NCBI GenBank assembly: GCA_013002105.1
Contig: JABDKS010000355.1
Location: 1 to 22,019 of the forward strand
Direction of reading: 5' to 3'
Length of the DNA stretch: 22,019 nucleotides
DNA from: Pirellulaceae bacterium
GTDB taxonomy: Bacteria; Planctomycetota; Planctomycetia; Pirellulales; Pirellulaceae
In this document: piece by piece, positions 15,049-22,019 of the stretch
How positions within the stretch are numbered: position 1 is the first letter of the stretch
Layout: the number at the start of each line of letters is the position of its first letter
Made by a program: the position numbers and the translations under genes
Notes under the pieces: model-generated
Seen by the model: only the letters and a program-made list of their open reading frames with translations
The model's database searches: none
Told to the model about the DNA's origin: nothing

Positions 15049-15102
15049 CGTAGGCCAGGACCTGTCCTGGCAGAGTTGCGCCGGGACGGGTCCTGGCCTA
15101 CG
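15049..15102. repeat. 54-nt long-stem hairpin, REP-like palindromic element
   Basis: CGTAGGCCAGGACC (15049-15062) pairs perfectly with 15089-15102. The stem continues inward through a T-G wobble (15063/15088) and eight more pairs (15064-15071 with 15080-15087, one wobble), giving about 23 bp closed by an 8-base loop. Each half is itself a dyad (GCCAGGA...TCCTGGC), so two small hairpins are an alternative fold. No T-run follows. It lies between the convergent Tat-protein and LRR-protein genes, where it could stop transcription from both sides or be a dispersed palindromic repeat. Confidence 0.85.
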
Positions 15103-15208
15103 ATCAACCCACCTCAATATTTAGCAGTGCTTTAGTCGGTGTCGTGCTGCCGGGCGCTCATCCGTTCTTGGCCGCGGCGTTCAATCGACGATGTGCGGCG
15201 CGGTTTTA

Positions 15209-15982
15209 TTATCCCGTAAAGTTTCGTCGATCCGATATCTTGCAATTGGGCAGCAGCTTGTGCAGTTTTTGCACGCCGGATCGTGTGATGGAGGTGCCAG
15301 AGACGTCCAGTCGCTCCAGGCTTTTGATTTTGGCAAATTCAGCGACCGAGACATCATTAATCTGACTGCTGACCAAGTTCAGGTACCGTAGATTCGGTAG
15401 ATTCGCGATGGCTGTCACACCGTTGTTGGTGATGCCCTCGCCACAGATCGTCAGCGACTCAAGCGAACGGCAACTCGCTAAGAAGTTCAATCCCTTGTCG
15501 GTGATTGGAGACTGTCGACGCGATTTGCTCCGCGGAATCGGATCGTGCTCGTTGTCCGCGGTGATTTGATCGTTGCAGTAGATCATCGTACCGATCGTGC
15601 TGCCCATCCATACATGGTTATTGCTGACAGATTTCAGTTGGCTCAGTCGTGCAATCACACCTAGCTCGCGGTCAGCGAGTTTGCTTCCAAGACCGGAGAC
15701 ACGTGAGATTCGCAAGAAATACTCTTCGCCCAAAATGTCTTGGATTCTGTTGGGGATCACCGTGGTCGCGTTCGCGTCAAAGTGCCCTTTTTCATCCAAT
15801 TGATGACTGTATACGACCCAGCCTTCGCTCGCGGTGATCGCTGCTAAAGCGTCTCGCTCAGTGCGTGCAATTTGATTCCAGCGTCCTGTCGCGATGGCCA
15901 GCAGCGTGACTGCGATCAAGAAAAGGCGGAGCGAGTAGCGAAAGCGAATTTTCATGTGGCTGAACTGACAAACCGCATTCAT
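15209..15982 (-). CDS. Membrane-anchored leucine-rich-repeat protein
   Basis: A 257-residue protein with no assignable function. A basic stretch KIRFRYSLR followed by LFLIAVTLLAIATG forms a single N-terminal membrane anchor, an arrangement familiar from planctomycete proteins. The C-terminal third has about four leucine-rich repeats (KGLNFLASCRSLESLTICG, NNGVTAIANLPNLRYLNLV, VAEFAKIKSLERLDVSG, RSGVQKLHKLLPNC). ATG 15982 overlaps the stop of the upstream small gene as ATGA, suggesting translational coupling; ATG 15955 (MKIRFRYSL) is an equally reasonable start. It is the last gene of the minus-strand run that begins with the NQR genes, perhaps as a passenger. Confidence 0.75.
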   Translation of the reverse strand: MNAVCQFSHMKIRFRYSLRLFLIAVTLLAIATGRWNQIARTERDALAAITASEGWVVYSHQLDEKGHFDANATTVIPNRIQDILGEEYFLRISRVSGLGSKLADRELGVIARLSQLKSVSNNHVWMGSTIGTMIYCNDQITADNEHDPIPRSKSRRQSPITDKGLNFLASCRSLESLTICGEGITNNGVTAIANLPNLRYLNLVSSQINDVSVAEFAKIKSLERLDVSGTSITRSGVQKLHKLLPNCKISDRRNFTG

Positions 15983-16254
15983 TCGGACTTGTGATCTCGC
16001 CTTGCACGTCGACGAATCGAACGGGTCGGGAACATAAAAAAGACGAATACGATCGACACGACGAGAATAATGATAAAGGGAACAATCAACATGAGTTCTT
16101 GGAGTCCCACGTTCGCTTGAACCCAAGGTCCCCAGGCGGGCAATGTGAGCAGCGCCGTGGCGACGACAGCGAAACGGCGCCAGGAGTACCGATAAAGTGG
16201 TGGCTCTGGATCGACTTGATCGTCTTGGTCAGATTCCAATGAATCGGATTCCAT
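15979..16254 (-). CDS. Small two-helix membrane protein
   Basis: A 91-residue protein, not recognised. The N-terminus is acidic (MESDSLESDQDDQVDPEPP). Two hydrophobic helices follow at about 28-44 and 52-75, and the C-terminus is strongly basic (RSIRRRARRDHKSE), so the tail probably faces the cytoplasm. It starts 72 bases after the ApbE-NqrM stop and overlaps the LRR-protein start by four bases, so it probably belongs to the same transcript. Whether it acts with the NQR complex is unknown. The plus-strand and other-frame readings of this stretch have no such membrane pattern. Confidence 0.65.
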   Translation of the reverse strand: MESDSLESDQDDQVDPEPPLYRYSWRRFAVVATALLTLPAWGPWVQANVGLQELMLIVPFIIILVVSIVFVFFMFPTRSIRRRARRDHKSE

Positions 16255-16326
16255 TGAATATGAACCTCTCGATCAACGTAAAACGTTTGGCGGTAGTCCG
16301 ATCGCAAAACGATCGCGACGGCGCGC

Positions 16327-17709
16327 TTACGTCGGTGACTCGGACTGCTGCATGCGTTCGCGAAGTTCTTTGCAGGCATCGGCTGGATTGCTGCAAAGCG
16401 AACAACTGACGTTGCCATCGGCGTCGGTTTCATTTGCCAGGCCGCCGCAGGAACCACTGATCGCCTTACGGCCAAAGATGACACCGATTGCCATCGCCAG
16501 CAAGATAACGCCCATCGCGACGGCGGACATCAACATGGTTGGCAGTAAACCTGTGGACGCGGTCTCGCGGACAGTGGTGTCGGCGGCGACAGCGGCTGCC
16601 GGCGGGGCGATCGCCGCATATTGAGCAAGCAGTCCGGTTCCCATCATGTGGTATCCGTTGTCGGTTCGTGTGATCAAGAAAGCATCCAGCGATTCGCGTT
16701 CGGCGAGTTCGAGTCCTTTCTCTGGGCCAAGCACATTGATGGCGGTCGCCCACGCGTCAGCGGCCATGCAAGATTGGCTGACCACGGACACCGAGGCTAA
16801 GTGATGAACGATCGGTGCTGCCGTGCGGGGATCAATTGTATGCGAATATCGCTTGCCATCGTCTTGAAAAAAATTGCGATAATCACCCGAGGTGGCCATC
16901 GATTCGTCCTGGCCGGTGCCGCGCCCTGTTTCGTGAGCGATCATCGAAACCGTTGCCGCAGTATCGGGTAACTGAATGCCGACTCGCCAGGGTTGCCCCG
17001 CTTTATCGCCACTGGTACGAACTTCCCCGCCGATCTCGACGAACACATCGGTAGCGCCGGCTTCCGCGAGCAGTGTGACGACCCGATCCACGCCGTGCCC
17101 TTTGGCGATCGCCGATAGGTCGACCTGCAACTGGGGTATTTGCTTGCGTAGTGCGGGTGGATCCAAGCGAACCGATAACTTCTCGAATCCCGTCAATGCC
17201 TTCAGTTGTGCGAGTTTTTCCCGGTCAGGTGTCTCACCTGTACGCTGGTCCGGACCAAATCCCCAGGCGTTGACCACAGGACCGATCGTGACGTCGAATG
17301 CACCGTCCGTCTTGCGAGCGACCTGCTGGGCAAAATCAACGACGTCGGCAGTTTGGCGACTGACATCAAACCAGCGAGTCGAATCGGAGGCGTTGAAGCG
17401 GCTGATTTCGGACGATTTCAGATAGGTCGACATTTGATCGTTCACGCGACGTAACTCCGCGTCGATGTCGATACGAATGTCATCGTCCACGTCTTCGGCA
17501 CCATGGATCTTGACCATGTAGGTCGTCCCCATGGTTTGGCCACGGAATTCTCGAATGGCGCCTGTCGTTGATGGTTGCAGTGTCGATGGTTGCGGCGTTG
17601 GTGGTTGAGACGATGCCTGTTGGGACAATGCCACAGCGTCGCACGCTAACAGCGCAAAAAAGAACGCGACGATCTGGTGAAACCGACGCGTTGCTGATGT
17701 TTTTTTCAT
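16327..17709 (-). CDS. apbE: ApbE (FAD:protein FMN transferase) fused to an NqrM domain
   Basis: Two NQR maturation functions in one 460-residue protein. Residues 1-30 are an export signal with a possible lipobox ending at Cys23 (LLAC) and Asp24 behind it. Residues 35-50 are a short Pro/Ser/Thr linker with repeated QPST. The ApbE domain (about 52-368) has MGTTYMVK, DGAFDVTIGPVVNAWGFGP (135-153), VDLSAIAKGHGVDRV (196-210), VEIGGEVRTSG, the FAD/Mg site YSHTIDPRTAAP and the metal-site Asp in AADAWATA. It links FMN by phosphodiester to Thr in NqrB and NqrC. After an Ala-rich linker, residues 389-460 are NqrM-like (DUF539): a membrane helix, AIGVIFGRKAISGSCGG, and cysteines 421, 436, 439 and 446. 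NqrM is required for the iron site in NqrD/E. Normally these are separate adjacent genes. Continuity of the frame across the junction is visible. It lies 65 bases after nqrF, with AAGGGACG before the ATG. Confidence 0.93.
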   Translation of the reverse strand: MKKTSATRRFHQIVAFFFALLACDAVALSQQASSQPPTPQPSTLQPSTTGAIREFRGQTMGTTYMVKIHGAEDVDDDIRIDIDAELRRVNDQMSTYLKSSEISRFNASDSTRWFDVSRQTADVVDFAQQVARKTDGAFDVTIGPVVNAWGFGPDQRTGETPDREKLAQLKALTGFEKLSVRLDPPALRKQIPQLQVDLSAIAKGHGVDRVVTLLAEAGATDVFVEIGGEVRTSGDKAGQPWRVGIQLPDTAATVSMIAHETGRGTGQDESMATSGDYRNFFQDDGKRYSHTIDPRTAAPIVHHLASVSVVSQSCMAADAWATAINVLGPEKGLELAERESLDAFLITRTDNGYHMMGTGLLAQYAAIAPPAAAVAADTTVRETASTGLLPTMLMSAVAMGVILLAMAIGVIFGRKAISGSCGGLANETDADGNVSCSLCSNPADACKELRERMQQSESPT

Positions 17710-17774
17710 AGTTTCGTCCCTTCGACAGCGGGCGTTTACCCGCAGGACGCATTCTCGCCGAAACGAGACACGAC

Positions 17775-18995
17775 TTACCCGCCGAAATCGTCGTACGCGA
17801 TATTTTCTGGCTCGACGCCCAAGTCATCCAGCATTTTGAAGACCGCTTGATTCATCATCGGCGGTCCACAAATGTAGTACTCGATGTCTTCTGGAGCCGG
17901 GTGCTTGCTCAAGTAGTTGTCCAGTAGCACCTGGTGGATGAATCCCTGATACCCATCCCAATTGTCTTCGGGCATCGGTTCCGAAAGCGCTATTTCGAAT
18001 TTAAAATTGGGGAAGTCCTTTTCGATCTCTCGGAAGTGATCGATATAGAACAGTTCCCGCAGGCTCCGACCACCGTACCAGTACGTTACCTTTCGATCGG
18101 TTTTTTGGCGTTTGAATAGTTCAAAGATATGGCTGCGTAGTGGAGCCATACCGGCACCACCGCCGATGTAGACCATTTCCGACTTGGAGTCTTTGATAAA
18201 GAATTCGCCGTACGGACCACTGATCGTCGCTTCATCGCCCGGTTTCAGATTAAAGATCCAGCTGCTCATTTTTCCCGGCGGTGTGCCTTGGGGAGCGCGT
18301 GGTGGAGGGGATGCGACGCGGACGTTCAGCATGATGATGCCCTGTTCGCCCGGATAGTTGGCCATCGAGTAGGCTCGCACAACTTCTTCGTCGACTTCGC
18401 TAACGTATTGCCATACGTTGTACTTGTCCCAGTCGCCGCGGTACTCTTCTTCGATATCAAAATCTTTGTAGGCAACTGTGTGGGGTGGGCATTCGATTTG
18501 GATGTACCCGCCAGCGCGGAAATCAACCTCTTCGCCCTCGGGTAACTCCAGAATCAGTTCCTTGATGAACGTCGCGACGTTCTGGTTACTGCGAACTTTA
18601 CAGACCCATTTTTTGGTATCGAAGGCTTCGGCCGGTACCTCGACATTCATGTCCTGCTTGACCGCAACTTGGCAGCTGAGCCGTTCGCCTTCGGCAGCTT
18701 CTTTCTTGTTGATGTGATCCCGCTCGGTCGCCAGGATTTCACCACCACCGCTGTGCACTTTGACTTTGCACTGAGCGCACGTACCGCCACCGCCGCAGGC
18801 ACTCGAGACAAAAACTCCGGCGTCGGCCAGCGCGCCAAGCAACTTGCCGCCCGCGGGAATCTCGATTTCTTTTTGTTCGTTGATCATGATTTTGACCGGA
18901 CCAGAAGAAACCAATTGGCTCTTGGCACCCAAAATCAAAAAGACCAGCGCGAGCACGACCAAGGTGAACATCGCGACGCCGAGTATAATTTCCAT
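17775..18995 (-). CDS. nqrF: Na+-translocating NADH:quinone oxidoreductase subunit F
   Basis: NADH-oxidising entry subunit of Na+-NQR: electrons pass from NADH via FAD to a 2Fe-2S cluster and on through the membrane subunits. The 406-residue protein has the normal length. It has one N-terminal helix (about 3-23), a ferredoxin domain with [10 protein letters not shown] (Cys67, 73, 76) and Cys108 as cluster ligands, the FAD-binding RAYSMANYP motif, and an NADH domain with [21 protein letters not shown] and YICGPPMMN. The C-terminus YDDFGG is the usual family ending. It follows nqrE by 60 bases and precedes the ApbE-NqrM gene, in standard operon order. Confidence 0.98.
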   Translation of the reverse strand: MEIILGVAMFTLVVLALVFLILGAKSQLVSSGPVKIMINEQKEIEIPAGGKLLGALADAGVFVSSACGGGGTCAQCKVKVHSGGGEILATERDHINKKEAAEGERLSCQVAVKQDMNVEVPAEAFDTKKWVCKVRSNQNVATFIKELILELPEGEEVDFRAGGYIQIECPPHTVAYKDFDIEEEYRGDWDKYNVWQYVSEVDEEVVRAYSMANYPGEQGIIMLNVRVASPPPRAPQGTPPGKMSSWIFNLKPGDEATISGPYGEFFIKDSKSEMVYIGGGAGMAPLRSHIFELFKRQKTDRKVTYWYGGRSLRELFYIDHFREIEKDFPNFKFEIALSEPMPEDNWDGYQGFIHQVLLDNYLSKHPAPEDIEYYICGPPMMNQAVFKMLDDLGVEPENIAYDDFGG

Positions 18996-19055
18996 CAGTC
19001 TTCGCTCGTCAGGAAGTGTTAGTGTTTTTGGTAACCAGACAATCGTCCGGTCGTC

Positions 19056-19694
19056 TTAGAGCTGAATTCCACTGAACGACATAAAGGCGAGTGCCATCAA
19101 GCCGACGGTGATAAACGTAATTCCTAAACCGCGAAGCGGTGGGGGAACATCACTGTATTTCATCTTCTCGCGGATTCCGGCCAGTGCGGCGATCGCCAGA
19201 GCCCAACCGAGTCCGCAACCGATTCCATAGGTGACCGATTCGGCAAAGTTGTAGTTACGTTCCTGCATGAACAGCGAAGCACCCAGGATGGCGCAGTTCA
19301 CCGTGATCAGGGGCAGGAAAATACCCAAGGCGTTGTATAGCGGCGGGAAAAATTTATCGAGAAACATCTCCAAGATCTGCACCATTGCGGCGATCACCCC
19401 GATGTAGCTGATAAACCCTAGAAACGTTAGATCGACGGTCGCAAAGTTGACCGTCTCGGTCGAAATGAAATTGTTCGCCCAACTCATCGCCCCTTTCTTG
19501 AGAAACCAGGAGTAGATGACTTGGTTGGCAGGAACCGTAATCGCTTCGATCACGATCACGGCAAGTCCTAGGCCGAGCGCTGTTTTGACGTTCTTGCTAA
19601 TGGCAAGGAACGTACACATCCCCAAGAAGAACGCGAGTGCAAGGTTTTCGACGAATACGGCTTTGAGCAAAATGCTGAGATGATTTTCAATCAT
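19056..19694 (-). CDS. nqrE: Na+-translocating NADH:quinone oxidoreductase subunit E
   Basis: Integral membrane subunit, homologous to NqrD, with about six helices. Together NqrD and NqrE bind an intramembrane iron centre. The two expected cysteines are present: Cys27 in [12 protein letters not shown] and Cys134 in [13 protein letters not shown]. The 212 residues are slightly longer than the common ~200. The extra length seems to lie in the loop around [21 protein letters not shown] between the cysteine-bearing half-repeats. Start ATG 19694 is 3 bases after the nqrD stop, and a strong GAGGAGG lies within the last codons of nqrD, indicating coupled translation. Confidence 0.97.
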   Translation of the reverse strand: MIENHLSILLKAVFVENLALAFFLGMCTFLAISKNVKTALGLGLAVIVIEAITVPANQVIYSWFLKKGAMSWANNFISTETVNFATVDLTFLGFISYIGVIAAMVQILEMFLDKFFPPLYNALGIFLPLITVNCAILGASLFMQERNYNFAESVTYGIGCGLGWALAIAALAGIREKMKYSDVPPPLRGLGITFITVGLMALAFMSFSGIQL

Positions 19695-19697
19695 TGC

Positions 19698-20318
19698 TTA
19701 GGCCTCCTCAATTTGTGTCGGCTTCCAAGCTCGAATGATCCAAATCAGGAATCCAATCAAGAAGAAAGCACTCGGGGGCAAGAGCATCAAGTTGTTGGGG
19801 TTGTACCAACCACCGTTGCGGTCCAATTCCAGAATCGTGATGCCGAACAGCGATCCGCTGCCGAACAATTCACGAAAAAACGCGACGAACATCAGAACCA
19901 GTCCGTAGCCCAGTCCGTTGCCGATCCCGTCCACGAAACTGATCCACTTACCGTTCTTCATCGCGAATCCTTCGGCACGTCCCATCACAATGCAGTTGGT
20001 GATGATCAGTCCGACAAAAACCGATAGCTGTTTGCTGATATCAAACAGGTAGGCCTTCAGGATCTGGTCGACCACGATCACCAACGATGCAATGACGGTC
20101 ATCTGTACGATGATCCGAATACTGCTGGGGATGAATTGTCGGATGGCGCTGACGGCCAAGTTACTGAACGCCGTCACCGCGATCACCGCGATACTCATCA
20201 CGAACGACGTTTCCATTTTGGTTGTCACCGCGAGCGCCGAACAAATCCCTAGGATCTGCAGGGCAATCGGGTTGTTATCTACTAGCGGATCTAGCAGGAC
20301 CTCTTTTGTTTTTGACAT
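19698..20318 (-). CDS. nqrD: Na+-translocating NADH:quinone oxidoreductase subunit D
   Basis: Membrane subunit paired with NqrE around the iron centre. The 206-residue protein has the standard motifs [19 protein letters not shown], with Cys26, and [18 protein letters not shown], with Cys109. [13 protein letters not shown] and a final long hydrophobic helix follow. The frame is open to 20342, but ATG 20318 ([12 protein letters not shown]) has GGGAG upstream and follows the nqrC stop after one base, so it is preferred. It is part of the tightly packed nqrBCDEF run. Confidence 0.97.
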   Translation of the reverse strand: MSKTKEVLLDPLVDNNPIALQILGICSALAVTTKMETSFVMSIAVIAVTAFSNLAVSAIRQFIPSSIRIIVQMTVIASLVIVVDQILKAYLFDISKQLSVFVGLIITNCIVMGRAEGFAMKNGKWISFVDGIGNGLGYGLVLMFVAFFRELFGSGSLFGITILELDRNGGWYNPNNLMLLPPSAFFLIGFLIWIIRAWKPTQIEEA

Positions 20319-20319
20319 T

Positions 20320-21138
20320 TTATTTGTCTCCCGCTCCACCACCGTATTGGTCGTCTAACTTTTCCAAGAATGGCCCGTAGCCGTCGTCACTGACCCAGTA
20401 TCGAATCAGGTTGGTGACCCCGCGGCTGGTAATCGTTGCTCCGGAAAGTCCGTCCACTGCGTAAGGATTTCCGGGAGGCGCTGGCCCTTTATAAACCTCG
20501 GCTGCAGGTTCGCCGCTGGGATTAAACAATTGGCGGTTTTCCCACTGAGCTTTCCAGGCCGGGTTGTCGACTTCGCCACCGAGACCGGGTGTTTCACCGT
20601 GCTCATAGAAAGTCAGGCCCTGAATGGTTTGCCAATCGCTCTTGAGTGCCAGGTACCCATACAGGGTGGACCAGAGTCCTTTGCCGTAGACCGGAAGGAC
20701 AACTTGCGTGGGGGTGTCCGTGCCTGGTTTCTTGACAAAATAGACCTTGGCGACTTTCTCGCGAAACTGCTCACCTGGGTCAAACTTGGGACCAACAATC
20801 GCGATGCGAGAGTCCTCTTTATTGACCGCTTCGCGTGGATCGTAAGTCTTGACGTCCAGCGTCTTGTTGTACTGACCCGTTTCCAAATCGACCAACTCTT
20901 CGCTGAGCCATTTGCTCAATTCGTCGATCTGTTCTCGGGTCAGTTCGTTGGCTGGCTTGCCGTATTCTCCAATCGACAATCCGGTTGCATCCAGAATGTT
21001 CTTCTTCTGGTCCAGCAATTTGTTTTCTTCTTGTAGCGGTCGCAGCGCGACCGCTGCGGCACTAACCACCAGCGAACAGACCACACATAGGATGGCTGCG
21101 ACCGCGACGGTTCCGGCGAGTGAATCTTTAGGCGGCAT
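20320..21138 (-). CDS. nqrC: Na+-translocating NADH:quinone oxidoreductase subunit C
   Basis: Subunit with one N-terminal membrane helix (about 8-33) and a periplasmic domain carrying covalent FMN. The flavinylation motif [10 protein letters not shown] is at 229-238, with Thr235 in SGAT the expected attachment site for Apb[36 protein letters not shown] is the family's core. The 272-residue protein starts at ATG 21138 (MPPKDSLAG), inside the end of nqrB (11-base overlap). The upstream frame to 21186 would lie within nqrB and is rejected. The partner flavinylating enzyme is encoded four genes downstream. Confidence 0.97.
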   Translation of the reverse strand: MPPKDSLAGTVAVAAILCVVCSLVVSAAAVALRPLQEENKLLDQKKNILDATGLSIGEYGKPANELTREQIDELSKWLSEELVDLETGQYNKTLDVKTYDPREAVNKEDSRIAIVGPKFDPGEQFREKVAKVYFVKKPGTDTPTQVVLPVYGKGLWSTLYGYLALKSDWQTIQGLTFYEHGETPGLGGEVDNPAWKAQWENRQLFNPSGEPAAEVYKGPAPPGNPYAVDGLSGATITSRGVTNLIRYWVSDDGYGPFLEKLDDQYGGGAGDK

Positions 21139-22018
21139 AGCGTGCGACCCTCCGACGTACATTGGCTTGAATGACGAACCAGTCAATCAACGGAGCAAAA
21201 ACGTTGCCGAACAAGATCGCCAACATAATGCCCTCGGGGAACGCTGGATTGATACAACGAATCAACACGGTCATAAATCCAATCAGGAATCCATAACCCC
21301 ATTTTCCGGTTTCGGTCATCGACGCACTGACCGGGTCGGTGGCCATAAAGACCAGGCCAAAGGCCAAACCTCCCAACACCATGTGCCAGTAAAACGGAAC
21401 GGCCAACATCGGGTTGCCCGCTGGATCGGCGACACCGTTAAGCAGCGACGCGGTGGCGAGCACACCCAAAATCACGCCCGTCATGATCTTCCACGACCCA
21501 ATGCCGGTGGCGATCAAGATGGCGGCACCGACAATGCAAAGCAGCGTACTCGTTTCGCCGACACAACCTTGGATGGTGCCGATGAAAGCACTCATCCAGG
21601 TGACCGGTTCACCCTGTCCCCAGACGTATTGGATATTGCCCAGTGATGCGATTGCTGGATTGACGTTGGGATCCGGTGTCGCGTTGGCCATTTGTCCCAA
21701 CGGTGTTGCACCACTGAAACCGTCCACCGCGGTCCACACCTTGTCACCACTGATTTGTCCGGCGTAGGCGAAGTACAAGAATGCGCGGCTGGTCAGGGCG
21801 ATGTTCAAGAAGTTTCGGCCGGTTCCGCCGAACACTTCCTTGCCAACAATCACCCCGAACGATATCCCCAGCGCCACCTGCCAGAGCGGTATCGATGCGG
21901 GCAGTGTCAGTGGAAACAGCAAGCCGGTAACCAAGAATCCTTCGTTAATCTCGTGCCCCCGCAAAATGCTGAACACGAGTTCGATGTGGCCACCGACGAA
22001 CATGCAAACAACATAGAT
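21128..22018 (-). CDS. nqrB: Na+-translocating NADH:quinone oxidoreductase subunit B (N-terminus off the window)
   Basis: Large membrane subunit containing covalent FMN and riboflavin and forming the Na+ path. About 297 residues are visible; the frame runs open to the right edge, so roughly the first quarter is missing. [49 protein letters not shown], the flavinylation motif DGFSGATPL (Thr codon at 21704-21706), [11 protein letters not shown] and [20 protein letters not shown] are characteristic. Many long hydrophobic helices are evident. It overlaps nqrC by 11 bases. nqrA should precede it outside the window. Confidence 0.97.
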   Translation of the reverse strand: MYVVCMFVGGHIELVFSILRGHEINEGFLVTGLLFPLTLPASIPLWQVALGISFGVIVGKEVFGGTGRNFLNIALTSRAFLYFAYAGQISGDKVWTAVDGFSGATPLGQMANATPDPNVNPAIASLGNIQYVWGQGEPVTWMSAFIGTIQGCVGETSTLLCIVGAAILIATGIGSWKIMTGVILGVLATASLLNGVADPAGNPMLAVPFYWHMVLGGLAFGLVFMATDPVSASMTETGKWGYGFLIGFMTVLIRCINPAFPEGIMLAILFGNVFAPLIDWFVIQANVRRRVARYAA

Positions 22019-22019
22019 C

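Noticed and set aside
16086..16484. 132-codon minus-strand frame
   Set aside because: It overlaps the ApbE-NqrM 3' end and the small membrane protein in another frame and has no membrane or domain pattern.
17574..17609. Short ~12-bp repeat in the 5' part of the ApbE-NqrM gene
   Set aside because: It encodes a QPST-type linker behind the signal peptide; an ordinary low-complexity spacer, not counted with the intergenic arrays.
17728..17743. 5-bp hairpin GCGGG/CCCGC between nqrF and the ApbE-NqrM gene, as a terminator
   Set aside because: The stem is short with no T-run, and the downstream gene belongs functionally to the operon; at most it is an attenuating or processing site.

Overview
The window looks like a chromosomal segment of a planctomycete, probably Pirellulaceae/Rhodopirellula-like. 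This is inferred from several things together: mid-50s GC by eye, long gene-poor gaps, fliW-csrA linkage, an N-terminal membrane plus leucine-rich-repeat protein, a zinc-ribbon/TerB protein, and a Na+-NQR operon. No rRNA, tRNA, CRISPR array, transposase or phage gene was seen.

Left part (1-4634): the 3'-truncated gene of a pyrophosphate-type 6-phosphofructokinase (minus strand), a zinc-ribbon/TerB-like protein (minus), then fliW and csrA (plus), which encode the FliW-CsrA pair controlling flagellar mRNA translation. The csrA leader carries a small hairpin with AGGA in its loop and a GGA inside the Shine-Dalgarno, which would fit CsrA autoregulation. A secreted TraB/Tiki-like protein follows.

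Middle part (4714-13087): housekeeping genes in changing orientation. These are metF (minus), a membrane-anchored endonuclease/exonuclease/phosphatase-family protein (plus), an LpxL/HtrB-like acyltransferase (minus), a GlmU uridylyltransferase-only protein overlapping prs (plus), a PAP2-family membrane phosphatase with an altered catalytic motif (plus), coaD and a class-V PLP enzyme (both minus).

Right part (13385-22019): a small two-helix membrane protein and a Tat-exported protein (plus), a strong 54-nt hairpin, then a long minus-strand run. That run is nqrB (partial)-nqrC-nqrD-nqrE-nqrF followed by an ApbE protein whose C-terminus is an NqrM domain, then a small two-helix protein and a leucine-rich-repeat protein. 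NqrB-F form the sodium-pumping NADH:quinone oxidoreductase. ApbE attaches FMN to NqrB and NqrC, and NqrM is needed for the NqrD/E iron centre, so the fusion joins both maturation functions in one polypeptide. nqrA should lie just beyond the right edge.

The most notable observations are the ApbE-NqrM fusion, the possible CsrA feedback site, and at least five intergenic regions holding imperfect short tandem repeats whose unit lengths (14, 15, 17, about 20 and 21 bp) and sequences all differ.
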